From Arenibacter certesii DSM 19833 (GTDB lineage Bacteria; Bacteroidota; Bacteroidia; Flavobacteriales; Flavobacteriaceae), in contig NZ_AUCB01000017.1 in assembly GCF_000429545.1 (NCBI RefSeq), positions 42,741-106,740 of the forward strand: a stretch of 64,000 bases of DNA. The letters run 5' to 3'. The notes under the pieces are model-generated. The model was not told the origin of the DNA. It was given only the letters and a program-made list of their open reading frames with translations, and ran no database searches. The translations under genes and the position numbers were made by a program. Of the stretch, positions 27,067 to 35,203 are shown piece by piece. The stretch's first letter is position 1. Every line of letters starts with the position of its first letter.

Positions 27067-28686
27067 ATGAACACAATCAAGAATTTTCTGTTCGGCATTA
27101 TAGGGGTGGTCTCCATGACTACCCTTTCTGCACAAAAAACAGATTCCATCCCTAGCAAAACAGACCCTAAAAAGGCATTGAATATGGAGATAGACACCAT
27201 TGCTATGGATATGGAGGGTATTGAGCAGATGGAAAACATGGAGTCTAAGGCCGAATTAAAAGATAATGTACTGCTGTTGTTGAAAGGCGATAAAAAGTAC
27301 GACTTGCAAGACCGTAAGGAAGCGGCTAGGTATGACAGCCTATGGCTAAAGGAACTATCCAACAACACCATCCTTTTCGATTCTATTTATGAGGATATTT
27401 CCACTATGGAAATAGATACGGTATACCATTATAGTGTGCATACCGATACTTTAAAGGCAAGATTAGAATTACTGAATCAGAAAACGCCCTTTAATATTAC
27501 TTATAATCCGTCCTTGGAAAATGTGATTAACTCTTTTCTTACCCGAAGAAGGGGCTTAATGAGTAGAATGATGACCGCTAGTCAGTTTTACTTTCCTCTA
27601 TTTGAGCAAGAATTAGATAATCAGAACATTCCATTGGAACTTAAGTACCTAGCCATTGTGGAGTCGGCCTTAAATCCAAAGGCTCGTTCTCGGGTAGGCG
27701 CAACCGGATTATGGCAATTTATGTACGGTACTGGGAAAATGTACGATCTAGATGTAAGTAGTTATGTGGATGAAAGAAGCGACCCCATAAACTCTACGAA
27801 AGCGGCTAGTTTGTACCTAAAAAAGTTGTATACTATATTTGATGATTGGGACTTGGCACTCGCTGCATATAATTCCGGACCAGGAAATGTAAACAAAGCT
27901 ATAAGACGCTCTGGTGGCTATAAGAATTATTGGAACATTAGAAGGAATCTCCCAAGGGAAACAGCAGGGTATGTGCCGGCTTTTCTAGCCACAATGTATA
28001 TTTTTGAGTTTGCCAAAGAACATGGATTTGAGCAAAACATTGTAGACCGACCTTATTTTGAGACGGATACAGTACATGTTAAAACCATGATTACGTTCGA
28101 CCAAATTTCTAAATTGGTTGATATTAGCGTAGAGGAATTAGAGGTTTTAAATCCCTCTTATAAACTAAATGTCATTCCGTACGTAAAAGGCAAAGACTAT
28201 ACATTACGTCTACCCATAGACGCCATTGGAAAGTTCGTAAATAATGAAGAGGCTATTTATGCCCATGTAAAAAACGAATTACAAGCTACGGAAAAGCCAC
28301 TTCAACAAATTGTACAGTCGCAAAATGAGATAAGGTATAAGGTAAAAAGCGGCGATTTTTTAGGAAAAATTGCGGAAAGATATGGAGTTGGGGTCAGCCA
28401 GATAAAAGCTTGGAACGGCTTAAGAAGCAATAATCTAAGAATTGGTCAAAGGTTAACAATCTATCCCAAGAAAAATCTTACTACAGCAAAAAGCGCCAAT
28501 ACCTCAACAAATACAGGTACTAGCAACGATTTAAAGGTTCATACGGTTAAGAGCGGTGACACTCTTTGGACCATTGCAAGAAAATATCCGGGAATTAGTA
28601 TCAATAATTTACGAAAATGGAACGGTATTAGTGGTAACAATATAAAACCAGGCACAAAGCTTAAATTATGCGACTGCTCTTCGTAA
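27067..28686 (+). CDS. MltD-like membrane-bound lytic transglycosylase with LysM domains
   Basis: 539 aa from ATG 27067, whose first residues MNTIKNFLFGIIGVVSMTTL form a signal peptide; the open frame before it lacks one. The SLT domain spans about 185-310 with catalytic Glu199 in KYLAIVESALNP, then GLWQFM and LALAAYNSGPGNVNKAI. A degenerate LysM (about 339-383) and two good ones (422-467 and 489-534) bind peptidoglycan. It cleaves the glycan strand in the periplasm, forming 1,6-anhydroMurNAc ends. Its end overlaps the open frame of the following lipoprotein, but the real start of that gene lies 12 bp downstream. Confidence 0.93.
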   Translation: MNTIKNFLFGIIGVVSMTTLSAQKTDSIPSKTDPKKALNMEIDTIAMDMEGIEQMENMESKAELKDNVLLLLKGDKKYDLQDRKEAARYDSLWLKELSNNTILFDSIYEDISTMEIDTVYHYSVHTDTLKARLELLNQKTPFNITYNPSLENVINSFLTRRRGLMSRMMTASQFYFPLFEQELDNQNIPLELKYLAIVESALNPKARSRVGATGLWQFMYGTGKMYDLDVSSYVDERSDPINSTKAASLYLKKLYTIFDDWDLALAAYNSGPGNVNKAIRRSGGYKNYWNIRRNLPRETAGYVPAFLATMYIFEFAKEHGFEQNIVDRPYFETDTVHVKTMITFDQISKLVDISVEELEVLNPSYKLNVIPYVKGKDYTLRLPIDAIGKFVNNEEAIYAHVKNELQATEKPLQQIVQSQNEIRYKVKSGDFLGKIAERYGVGVSQIKAWNGLRSNNLRIGQRLTIYPKKNLTTAKSANTSTNTGTSNDLKVHTVKSGDTLWTIARKYPGISINNLRKWNGISGNNIKPGTKLKLCDCSS

Positions 28687-28697
28687 AATATAATACC

Positions 28698-29714
28698 ATG
28701 AAAAAAATTGGATTTCTCTTTTTAATGATATCGCTATTATTGATATCCTGTAATTCCACTCCTAAAAAAAGCTACCTACCAGAGTCTATTGGAGCTATTA
28801 ATTCTTTAGCCATAGTTATAGACAATGATTTATGGGAAGGTGCGGTAGGAGACCGAGTAAGACAACATTTTGCAGCGCCAGTACTGGGACTTTCCTGGGA
28901 AGAACCTCTTTTCACAATTAACCAAATGCCGGCCAAGGTATTCTCGGGGTCTGTTTTGAGTACCCGTTCCGTGCTATTTATTGCTAAGGACACCCTAAGC
29001 TTATCACATATAAAAACGGACATGTACGCTACTCCACAAAAAGTTGGGGTAATTAAAGGCACTACAGAGGAGGAGATAATTAAAAATCTAGATACTAAAG
29101 CCGATGAAATGATCAAAGCTTTTAAGGATCTTGAAATTGGTGAGGCTCAAAAACGATTCCTAATATCTTTAAACAAAGAAAAAGCACTAGAAGAAAAATT
29201 AGGGATATCTCTTTCTATACCGTCAATTTATAAAGTAGGTAAGGAAGAAGATTCATTTGTATGGATTGACAGGCAGATTCAAAAAGGGAGTATGAATATA
29301 ATTGCTTATGAGGTTCCTGGAAATCATTTTAAGAGCAATGCCACGTTAGTCGCCGATATTGTAAATATGCGCGATTCTATCGGGAAACAATTTATCCCAG
29401 GACCAACGGTGCCAGGGAAAACTACCTATATGATAACAGAAAAGGCCTTTTCTCCCTATGTTTTTCCTGCTGAAATTTCTAATAGAAAAGCCGCAGAAGT
29501 TAGAGGAATATGGGAAATAGCAAACTACCCTATGGCAGGTCCGTTTCTGACCTATATTATTAATGACGAAGAAAACGATAGAAAAATAGTAATAGAAGGT
29601 TTTGTATTTGCCCCGGCCACAGAAAAAAGAGACTATATGTTTGAATTGGAGGCTATATTAAAGACCATTAAGTTCACTGACAGTCAAAAACCGCTGGAGG
29701 CAAGCATAAAATAG
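28698..29714 (+). CDS. DUF4837-family lipoprotein
   Basis: 338 aa. Start ATG 28698 gives a lipoprotein signal MKKIGFLFLMISLLLISC with the lipobox cysteine at 18. The mature part has INSLAIVIDNDLWEGAVGD near the N-terminus, a block seen in the Bacteroidota-restricted DUF4837 family, whose length (~330 aa) it matches. Function is unknown. It directly follows the LysM lytic transglycosylase (12 bp), so it is likely co-transcribed and may belong to the cell envelope machinery. Confidence 0.85.
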   Translation: MKKIGFLFLMISLLLISCNSTPKKSYLPESIGAINSLAIVIDNDLWEGAVGDRVRQHFAAPVLGLSWEEPLFTINQMPAKVFSGSVLSTRSVLFIAKDTLSLSHIKTDMYATPQKVGVIKGTTEEEIIKNLDTKADEMIKAFKDLEIGEAQKRFLISLNKEKALEEKLGISLSIPSIYKVGKEEDSFVWIDRQIQKGSMNIIAYEVPGNHFKSNATLVADIVNMRDSIGKQFIPGPTVPGKTTYMITEKAFSPYVFPAEISNRKAAEVRGIWEIANYPMAGPFLTYIINDEENDRKIVIEGFVFAPATEKRDYMFELEAILKTIKFTDSQKPLEASIK

Positions 29715-30000
29715 CCTTTTCAGGGACATCGTTTATTCTATATCCTATTGGCATAACAGTGAAAGACACTGTTCTTTTACTCGTCGCTAAGGCTATCCTA
29801 AGCTGGCCACGAAAGGGTTAAGGATTTAGTATTTGTATTATATTAAAGTCCCTCTTGCCTCAAACAATTATAAACTAGCGTAACAGAATACATTTGAACC
29901 CTATTCTGCATTTAGGAATACCATTTTACGTATAAGCGGATACTTCCTTTCACATGTTAGTGAAAATAGGATCCCAACTTTAAAACCAGTACAGAGATTG
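29715..30000. other. Non-coding stretch after the DUF4837 gene
   Basis: 286 bp, AT-rich, without open frames of coding character or clear hairpins. It separates the plus-strand DUF4837 gene from the minus-strand small gene at 30001. Confidence 0.5.
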
Positions 30001-30168
30001 TTAAAAGACAAACCCGGTTGACACCCTATATAAAAAGGCATAGATAACCACCGCTATAAGAAAAAAACAAAACATTGAAAATGCTTTAAAGTATCTTTTT
30101 AGCATAATATATCCCCAGTTTCTAAAAGCTTCCAAATAGATTTCTCTAATGAGTATTACGTGTTTCAT
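30001..30168 (-). CDS. 55-residue single-TM protein (DUF6747-like)
   Basis: An open frame of 55 codons from ATG at 30168 to TAA at 30001. It begins MKHVILIREIYLEAFRNWGY, continues through RYFKAFSMFCFFLIAVVIYAF as one transmembrane helix, and ends YRVSTGFVF. The pattern, a short amphipathic helix with (K/R)EIY-EAF-NWG, then an aromatic TM helix and a terminal R-x-STGF, is one I recall from a small conserved Flavobacteriaceae family (DUF6747). Size and composition are not those of a random frame. Function is unknown; the neighbours are an envelope lipoprotein and an OmpA protein. Confidence 0.75.
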   Translation of the reverse strand: MKHVILIREIYLEAFRNWGYIMLKRYFKAFSMFCFFLIAVVIYAFLYRVSTGFVF

Positions 30169-30701
30169 ATAGTTATAATTAAGTTTCTAGCTCTTACAAA
30201 TTTTGCAAATGCTAGCCCATTACTACAACTTATTGGATAAAGTGAAGCATAAAAAGGTTGAAGCAATCCCATATTGCAAACGCTCGGCAAACGGCTAAAC
30301 TATTCGTTGAGCAACACCCTGTTCCTACGTCCCTAAGCTTAGCCAAAGCAATATTTTGAGTTGCTATGTTAGGAAAATACATCGAAATAAATTTATTAGA
30401 TCTGTTATAGACTGAACTCAAAATAGGTGCTAAAATTTCGACAGCGCAAAATTATTAGTTGTTTTACTTATTAACCGCCTCTCTACCTAGATTAATGCGT
30501 ATGGCATAGAAATATACTTTATGTCAAGAAATTAAATACGGTTTCAATTTCATTTAAATAAGCATTCGCTATATCCATGATAAATAGAGCACCCAAAATT
30601 TTCCTTACTCAATTGGATTTAAGCGAATGGCAAATAAATTTAAAAAGCCCGCTTTCATTCTATGAAAGTGGGCCCTAATGTTGCTTTGTTAACTATGTAA
30701 A
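30169..30701. other. Intergenic region between the 55-aa gene and the OmpA-family gene
   Basis: 533 bp. The only supported element is the terminator at 30647-30673 of the minus-strand OmpA-family gene. The open frame at 30230-30421 (minus) has no coding features. Confidence 0.5.
30647..30673 (-). terminator. Intrinsic terminator of the OmpA/PD40 gene
   Basis: GCCCGCTTTCAT (30647-30658) and ATGAAAGTGGGC (30662-30673) make a 12-bp stem with one G-T pair and a 3-nt loop. On the minus strand it is followed by TTTTTA and lies 29 bp past the stop at 30702. Confidence 0.85.
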
Positions 30702-33233
30702 TTACATCTTTACGATAATGAATTCTGACCTCCTATTGAGTTCATGCTGTTGACTAGAGCACCTAACCCCATCATCACACTTGTTAATCAATCGCTCTTC
30801 CCCGTAACCTATGGCGCTTTCTATACGCTCTTCAGATATTCCTTTGGAGATAAGATAACTTCGGCTAGATTTAGCCCTTCTGTCAGATAAGTATTTATTG
30901 TAAACAGCAGGACCCCTAGAGTCCGTATGAGATTCAATCTTAATAACCATCTCTTTGTACTTCGTCATTACCGCTACCAATTTATCCAATTCATTAGCTG
31001 CTTCTCTACTTATATTAAATTTATCAAAATCGAAGAATATTAGATCTGTTTTAAGTTTCCTCACCCCCTCTTCCAAAACAATCAATTCTTTCAATCTTTT
31101 CATGGTAACATCTGTATTTACCACTTCATTTTTCTTTGTTTGAGCAAGTAGCTCCGTCTCAAAAAACTCCTCTTTCGTAATTTTTACCACGTATTTTGTA
31201 TTGGAATCCAAATCCTCAAAAACAAAGGAACCATCCTCTTTGGCCACCATTTCTTTTAACTTTATATTATTTTCATCCAATAAGGTAATCAGGGCGCTCG
31301 GAATTACATCACCTGAAATATGCTCTACTACAGTACCTGAAATTGCATTAGGTGCCGTCTCTTCAAGAGTTAATCTCTCAAAACTATAAAGGTCATCATC
31401 TCCTTTACCATCTTTTCTATTAGATGCAAAATAACCTTTGTTGGTATTCTCATTTACAATATAGGAGAAGTCGTCCTTTTCACTATTTATGGGAACACCA
31501 ACGTTAACTGCTTCTAAAAATCCACCTTCTTCTTCCAATTCCGCTTCATACACATCCAAGCCGCCTAACCCCATCCGTCCATCAGAGGAAAAGTAAAGTT
31601 TATTATGTGTCACAAACGGGAACATTTCTTTGCGGACTGTATTTATCTTTGGGCCTAAGTTTTTAGGTTCGGAATAAAGTCCATCTCCCAATACATCTAC
31701 CACGAAAATATCGGTTTCCCCCATACTTCCTGGCATATCGGAAACAAAATAAAGCTTTTTCCCATCTGGACTTAGAGCCGGATGCCCGGTAGAATACGCA
31801 TCACTATTAAAAGGTAATTCCTTTGCTTCTGTCCACTCCCCTTCTACCTTGCTAGATACAAAGATTTTTAAATGGTTCATTCCATTTTTATCTCTGCGCA
31901 ATTTTTTACCATAGTTATTACGCGTAAAGTACATAGTAGCATTATCCGCAGAAAAAGTAACTGCTGCCTCGTGGTACTTGGTATTGATTTTATTCGAAAA
32001 TTTTATGGCATCCTTTACATCCTGTGACTCCTCATTGATTTTTGCCACATACAAATCCAAATAGGGTTGATTGTTCCATCCATACCGTCTGGTATTAAAG
32101 AAAGACGTATCTCTTGAGGAAGAAAAAACAATTTCGTCTTCTTTATAGAACATTGGGGAAAATTCTGAATATGTAGAATTTATACTCAAATTCTTCAATT
32201 GTGCATTGGGAGCGGAAGTCAGAATCTCATCCAAAACTACTTCGTTTGCATCGGTAGTAAAAATATGATTTCCCTCCTTATCCGTACCAGTCTTATCCCT
32301 TAAAGACTTATTATATAGACGCATCATACGTTTTGCCCGGCCATATTTGCCAGACCCTTTTAAAGTGTGAGCGTATTTAAAAAGAAAATCTGGCTGTACA
32401 TCTGCCTTGTACTTATCGTACAATTTATTGTACCAGAAATAGGCGCGTTCCATATTGGTATTAAAGTAATGTGCATCTCCAGCATTTTGAAGGATATCTA
32501 CGCCGTATGCATCTGGGTTTTTCTTTAACGCCCTTTCATAGAGGGAAGCCGCTTCTGCATACCGCATTTTATTAAAATAATCGTTGGCTTTATTCAACCA
32601 AGAATTCTTACCTATTGGTAATACTGATGTGGTCGTATTCTGGGCATTACTGATAGAATTCAACATTCCATAATCTACTTCCTCCACGGGCATCTTCTCC
32701 TCAGCGGCTGTTATTTCCGTTTCATAATTCGAGGTAACAAGCGATTTAGTTTCCGACTCATTAGCCAGTTTAGAAACAATCATCACCCAAATATCTTCGT
32801 TATAGGCCTGATTTAGTTTAGTCTTAGATGCTTCCAAGGCTTCCTGCCAAGTATTGAACCTAGAGAGGTACAAATAACTTAGCTGATCTTCCGGATTAAA
32901 TAAGAAACCCGCGTCAAAACCTTTTTTTCGAAGTTTGTTAAGATTCTTAGCTAAATAAAGGTCGCTTCTATAGATGTTACTAATAAGATAATACCCTGGA
33001 GAATGGACAAATATATCATCAAACCGTTTAATGTTTATCTTATTGGCCTTAAAAGCAGCTTCCATCCCATCCTCACTGCTTTTTGGGTCTATACTGAGTT
33101 TTTGTTCAGAGTTAAGGGACATTGTAGCAGTTAAAGGCCTCACCTCATCCCTAATAGCATTGCCTACATTCTCATTTTGACCGTGAAAAGCAGTTGTCAC
33201 AAATAAAAAAACCAAAGCAATTACTTTTTCCAT
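30702..33233 (-). CDS. OmpA-family outer-membrane protein with SPOR-like, TPR and PD40 repeats
   Basis: 843 aa, with a signal peptide (MEKVIALVFLFVTTAFHGQ). Residues ~70-165 resemble a SPOR-type region (YYLISNIYRSDLYLAKNLNK; AGFLFNPEDQLSYLYLSRFN). TPR helices follow at about 205-310 (ANDYFNKMRYAEAASLYERA). WD40-like PD40 repeats span about 340-620 (FSPMFYKEDEIVFSSSRD, HPALSPDGKKLYFVSDMPGS). A carboxypeptidase-regulatory-like domain lies at ~630-700 and the peptidoglycan-binding OmpA domain at the C-terminus (LIFFDFDKFNISREAANELD, IESHTDSRGPAVYN, YGEERLINKC). Such proteins (PorE/SprE-partner type) often accompany PorP/SprF; here the porP-like gene is 25 kb away. Confidence 0.85.
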   Translation of the reverse strand: MEKVIALVFLFVTTAFHGQNENVGNAIRDEVRPLTATMSLNSEQKLSIDPKSSEDGMEAAFKANKINIKRFDDIFVHSPGYYLISNIYRSDLYLAKNLNKLRKKGFDAGFLFNPEDQLSYLYLSRFNTWQEALEASKTKLNQAYNEDIWVMIVSKLANESETKSLVTSNYETEITAAEEKMPVEEVDYGMLNSISNAQNTTTSVLPIGKNSWLNKANDYFNKMRYAEAASLYERALKKNPDAYGVDILQNAGDAHYFNTNMERAYFWYNKLYDKYKADVQPDFLFKYAHTLKGSGKYGRAKRMMRLYNKSLRDKTGTDKEGNHIFTTDANEVVLDEILTSAPNAQLKNLSINSTYSEFSPMFYKEDEIVFSSSRDTSFFNTRRYGWNNQPYLDLYVAKINEESQDVKDAIKFSNKINTKYHEAAVTFSADNATMYFTRNNYGKKLRRDKNGMNHLKIFVSSKVEGEWTEAKELPFNSDAYSTGHPALSPDGKKLYFVSDMPGSMGETDIFVVDVLGDGLYSEPKNLGPKINTVRKEMFPFVTHNKLYFSSDGRMGLGGLDVYEAELEEEGGFLEAVNVGVPINSEKDDFSYIVNENTNKGYFASNRKDGKGDDDLYSFERLTLEETAPNAISGTVVEHISGDVIPSALITLLDENNIKLKEMVAKEDGSFVFEDLDSNTKYVVKITKEEFFETELLAQTKKNEVVNTDVTMKRLKELIVLEEGVRKLKTDLIFFDFDKFNISREAANELDKLVAVMTKYKEMVIKIESHTDSRGPAVYNKYLSDRRAKSSRSYLISKGISEERIESAIGYGEERLINKCDDGVRCSSQQHELNRRSEFIIVKM

Positions 33234-33942
33234 GTTTATAAATTATGGCGCAGTGTACTAGGTTGTATTTATTCAAAATTTAGTACTTGCAAAATTCACA
33301 TTAAAGTCAACCTAAAAAGGGCAACCTGTACCTTATTCCTAAGGGAACGGTAAATCTAAATGCCTTAGTGTTGAAGAAGAACTTTTTGTTGTGAATCCAT
33401 ACTTTTTCATGGTGTAGAACGTCATTAAAAGGCTTTAAAGAGGGTGTAATTTCTACACATGTGCATTTATAACTATTGAAAAGAAAATTGAAATACAATA
33501 AAGCATCCTATATATTACTATTAAATCCTGTTAAAAATGGGATTCAATTGTCTTATTTTAAACCAATCAGTAGCGATATTATTTTAACAAGAAGCTTTTG
33601 GTTCTGCTCTTAAATTATATTGTTCAGAAAATAAAGCATGAAAATGTATAGTGTAGTTCTATATATGGCTGGGCAGCTATTAGATTACAAATTAGTAGAA
33701 ACGCCAATTTTATATAAAATTGAGTAGAATTTAAGACTTAAGGATTAACCGTAAAACTAGGAGAATAGATTTGGCGTTTTTTATTATACTGGATTAGATT
33801 TCCTTCGAAAAGGTCTACCTATTCATTGCAAAATGGCAATAAAAAAGAGTGTACCCGTTTCTAAAAGGATATTCTGAGAACAATTAAAACAAAAAAACAC
33901 CTACAACAGCAGGTGTTTTTTTATATAATATGAAGTGTATAT
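33234..33942. other. Intergenic region between the OmpA-family gene and tatA
   Basis: 709 bp without a credible gene. It contains a long-loop inverted repeat (AAACGCCAA 33699-33707 / TTGGCGTTT 33771-33779, the second arm followed by TTTATTAT) and the tatA terminator at 33892-33921. Confidence 0.5.
33892..33921 (-). terminator. Intrinsic terminator of tatA
   Basis: AAAAAACACCT (33892-33902) and AGGTGTTTTTT (33911-33921) form an 11-bp stem, loop ACAACAGC, just past the tatA stop at 33943. Symmetric A/T tracts make it usable in either direction. Confidence 0.8.
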
Positions 33943-34128
33943 TTAATTTTCTTTTTTCTCTTCCAAGACATCATCATCTTTGGAAGCATCCTTAAATTCT
34001 TTAATACCACTACCCAGTCCGCGCATTAGTTCTGGTATTTTCTTTCCTCCGAATAATAGTAAAACCACCACCACAACCAAAATGATTTGAGGTGCGCCAA
34101 TTGCTAAAAATGTGTTTAAAGTTATCAT
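33943..34128 (-). CDS. tatA: Sec-independent translocase subunit TatA/E
   Basis: 61 aa from ATG 34128. One N-terminal TM helix ([22 protein letters not shown]) with the family hinge FGxKKxPEL, then amphipathic [13 protein letters not shown] and an acidic tail. It oligomerises into the TAT pore. The frame stays open 30 codons further but the extra residues would bury the TM segment; the chosen start gives the family length and lies 21 nt after a TACCTTTG -7 element. Confidence 0.93.
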   Translation of the reverse strand: MITLNTFLAIGAPQIILVVVVVLLLFGGKKIPELMRGLGSGIKEFKDASKDDDVLEEKKEN

Positions 34129-34149
34129 AGTAAGATGATTTATTAGTAA

Positions 34150-34157
34150 CAAAGGTA
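34150..34157 (-). promoter_or_regulatory. -7 element of the tatA promoter
   Basis: TACCTTTG on the minus strand, 21 nt upstream of the tatA ATG. It fits TAnnTTTG; the -33 half is not obvious. Confidence 0.45.
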
Positions 34158-34313
34158 CTAAAAAAGATATAAGTAACTTGTTAATTTTAAAGACTAAAAT
34201 ATATTTTATTTCTGCCAAACTACAATATAATTTATGAAAAGATACATTTGCATAGAAATTATATTATCCATCCAAAATTAATACTAAAAATAATTAAAGT
34301 TAATTTGTAACCT

Positions 34314-34321
34314 TATCTTTG
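34314..34321 (+). promoter_or_regulatory. -7 element of the M23 peptidase promoter (near-leaderless)
   Basis: TATCTTTG ends 6 nt before the ATG at 34328, so the transcript probably begins at or near the start codon. This excludes the TTG at 34319 as a start. Confidence 0.5.
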
Positions 34322-34327
34322 TTTATT

Positions 34328-35197
34328 ATGACCAAAAAACGAAAAAAAGGAAAGGAAATAAGGAGGAAGCTTTTGCATAAGTACCGTTTGGTCATTCTTA
34401 ATGAAAGTACTTTTGAAGAAAAGATTTCATTTAAGCTGAACAGAATGAACGTATTTGTTACAGGCTCCCTATTCATCATTGGCCTTATTGGGTTTACCAT
34501 ACTACTTATTGCCTTTACCCCTCTTAGGGAGTATATACCAGGATATTCTTCTACCAAGCTAAAGCGACAGGCTACAGAGCTTACCTATAAAACAGATTCC
34601 CTGGTAGTTGTGTTAAATTATACCAATAAGTATTTGGACAATATCCGAAAAGTACTAAAAGGCGATATTGAAAATAACGAAATTAATCGAGACTCTTTGT
34701 TTGAACAGTATAAGATAGACCCCTCTACCATAGACTTAAATCCTATAAAGGAGGATTCTATTTTAAGGGCACAAGTAGCTAGAGAGGATAAGTACAATTT
34801 GTTTGAAAGAAATATCAATAACCCTGGAAGGGTATTATTCACCCCTTTGAGCGGAACAATATCTCAAGGTTTTAGCACAGAATCCAAACATTATGCAGTA
34901 GACATAGTTGCCCCTAAAGATAGTCCTATAAAGGCTGTGGCTAATGGCACCGTGATATTCGCGGAATGGACGGCCGAAACTGGTTATGTCATTATATTAG
35001 AGCACTCGGAAGGACTTCTTAGTGTATACAAGCATAACGGCTCCCTTAACAAGGAACAGGGCGATATAGTTCGCGCCGGAGAAGTGGTTGCGTCAGTAGG
35101 CAATACAGGGGAATTTACGACTGGTCCGCACTTGCACTTTGAGCTTTGGAGCAACGGTAGCCCTCTTAATCCAATGGATTTTATTGATTTTAAATAA
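34328..35197 (+). CDS. M23-family peptidoglycan endopeptidase
   Basis: 289 aa. A basic cytoplasmic N-terminus (TKKRKKGKEIRRKLLHKYR) is followed by one TM helix (VFVTGSLFIIGLIGFTILLI, about 40-60) and a helical periplasmic stretch. The LytM domain occupies the last ~110 residues with HYAVDI (HxxxD) and HLHFEL (HxH), the zinc ligands, so the catalytic site looks complete. It cleaves peptide cross-links. It is divergent from tatA and 6 bp upstream of the GH3-like gene, with which it shares a transcript. Confidence 0.92.
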   Translation: MTKKRKKGKEIRRKLLHKYRLVILNESTFEEKISFKLNRMNVFVTGSLFIIGLIGFTILLIAFTPLREYIPGYSSTKLKRQATELTYKTDSLVVVLNYTNKYLDNIRKVLKGDIENNEINRDSLFEQYKIDPSTIDLNPIKEDSILRAQVAREDKYNLFERNINNPGRVLFTPLSGTISQGFSTESKHYAVDIVAPKDSPIKAVANGTVIFAEWTAETGYVIILEHSEGLLSVYKHNGSLNKEQGDIVRAGEVVASVGNTGEFTTGPHLHFELWSNGSPLNPMDFIDFK

Positions 35198-35203
35198 CAA
35201 ATA

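Noticed and set aside
30230..30421. Minus-strand 63-codon frame in the gap before the OmpA-family gene
   Set aside because: No domain, signal or promoter and unusual residue composition; judged to be chance.
33307..33498. Minus-strand 63-codon frame after the OmpA-family gene start
   Set aside because: No recognisable features or start signal.
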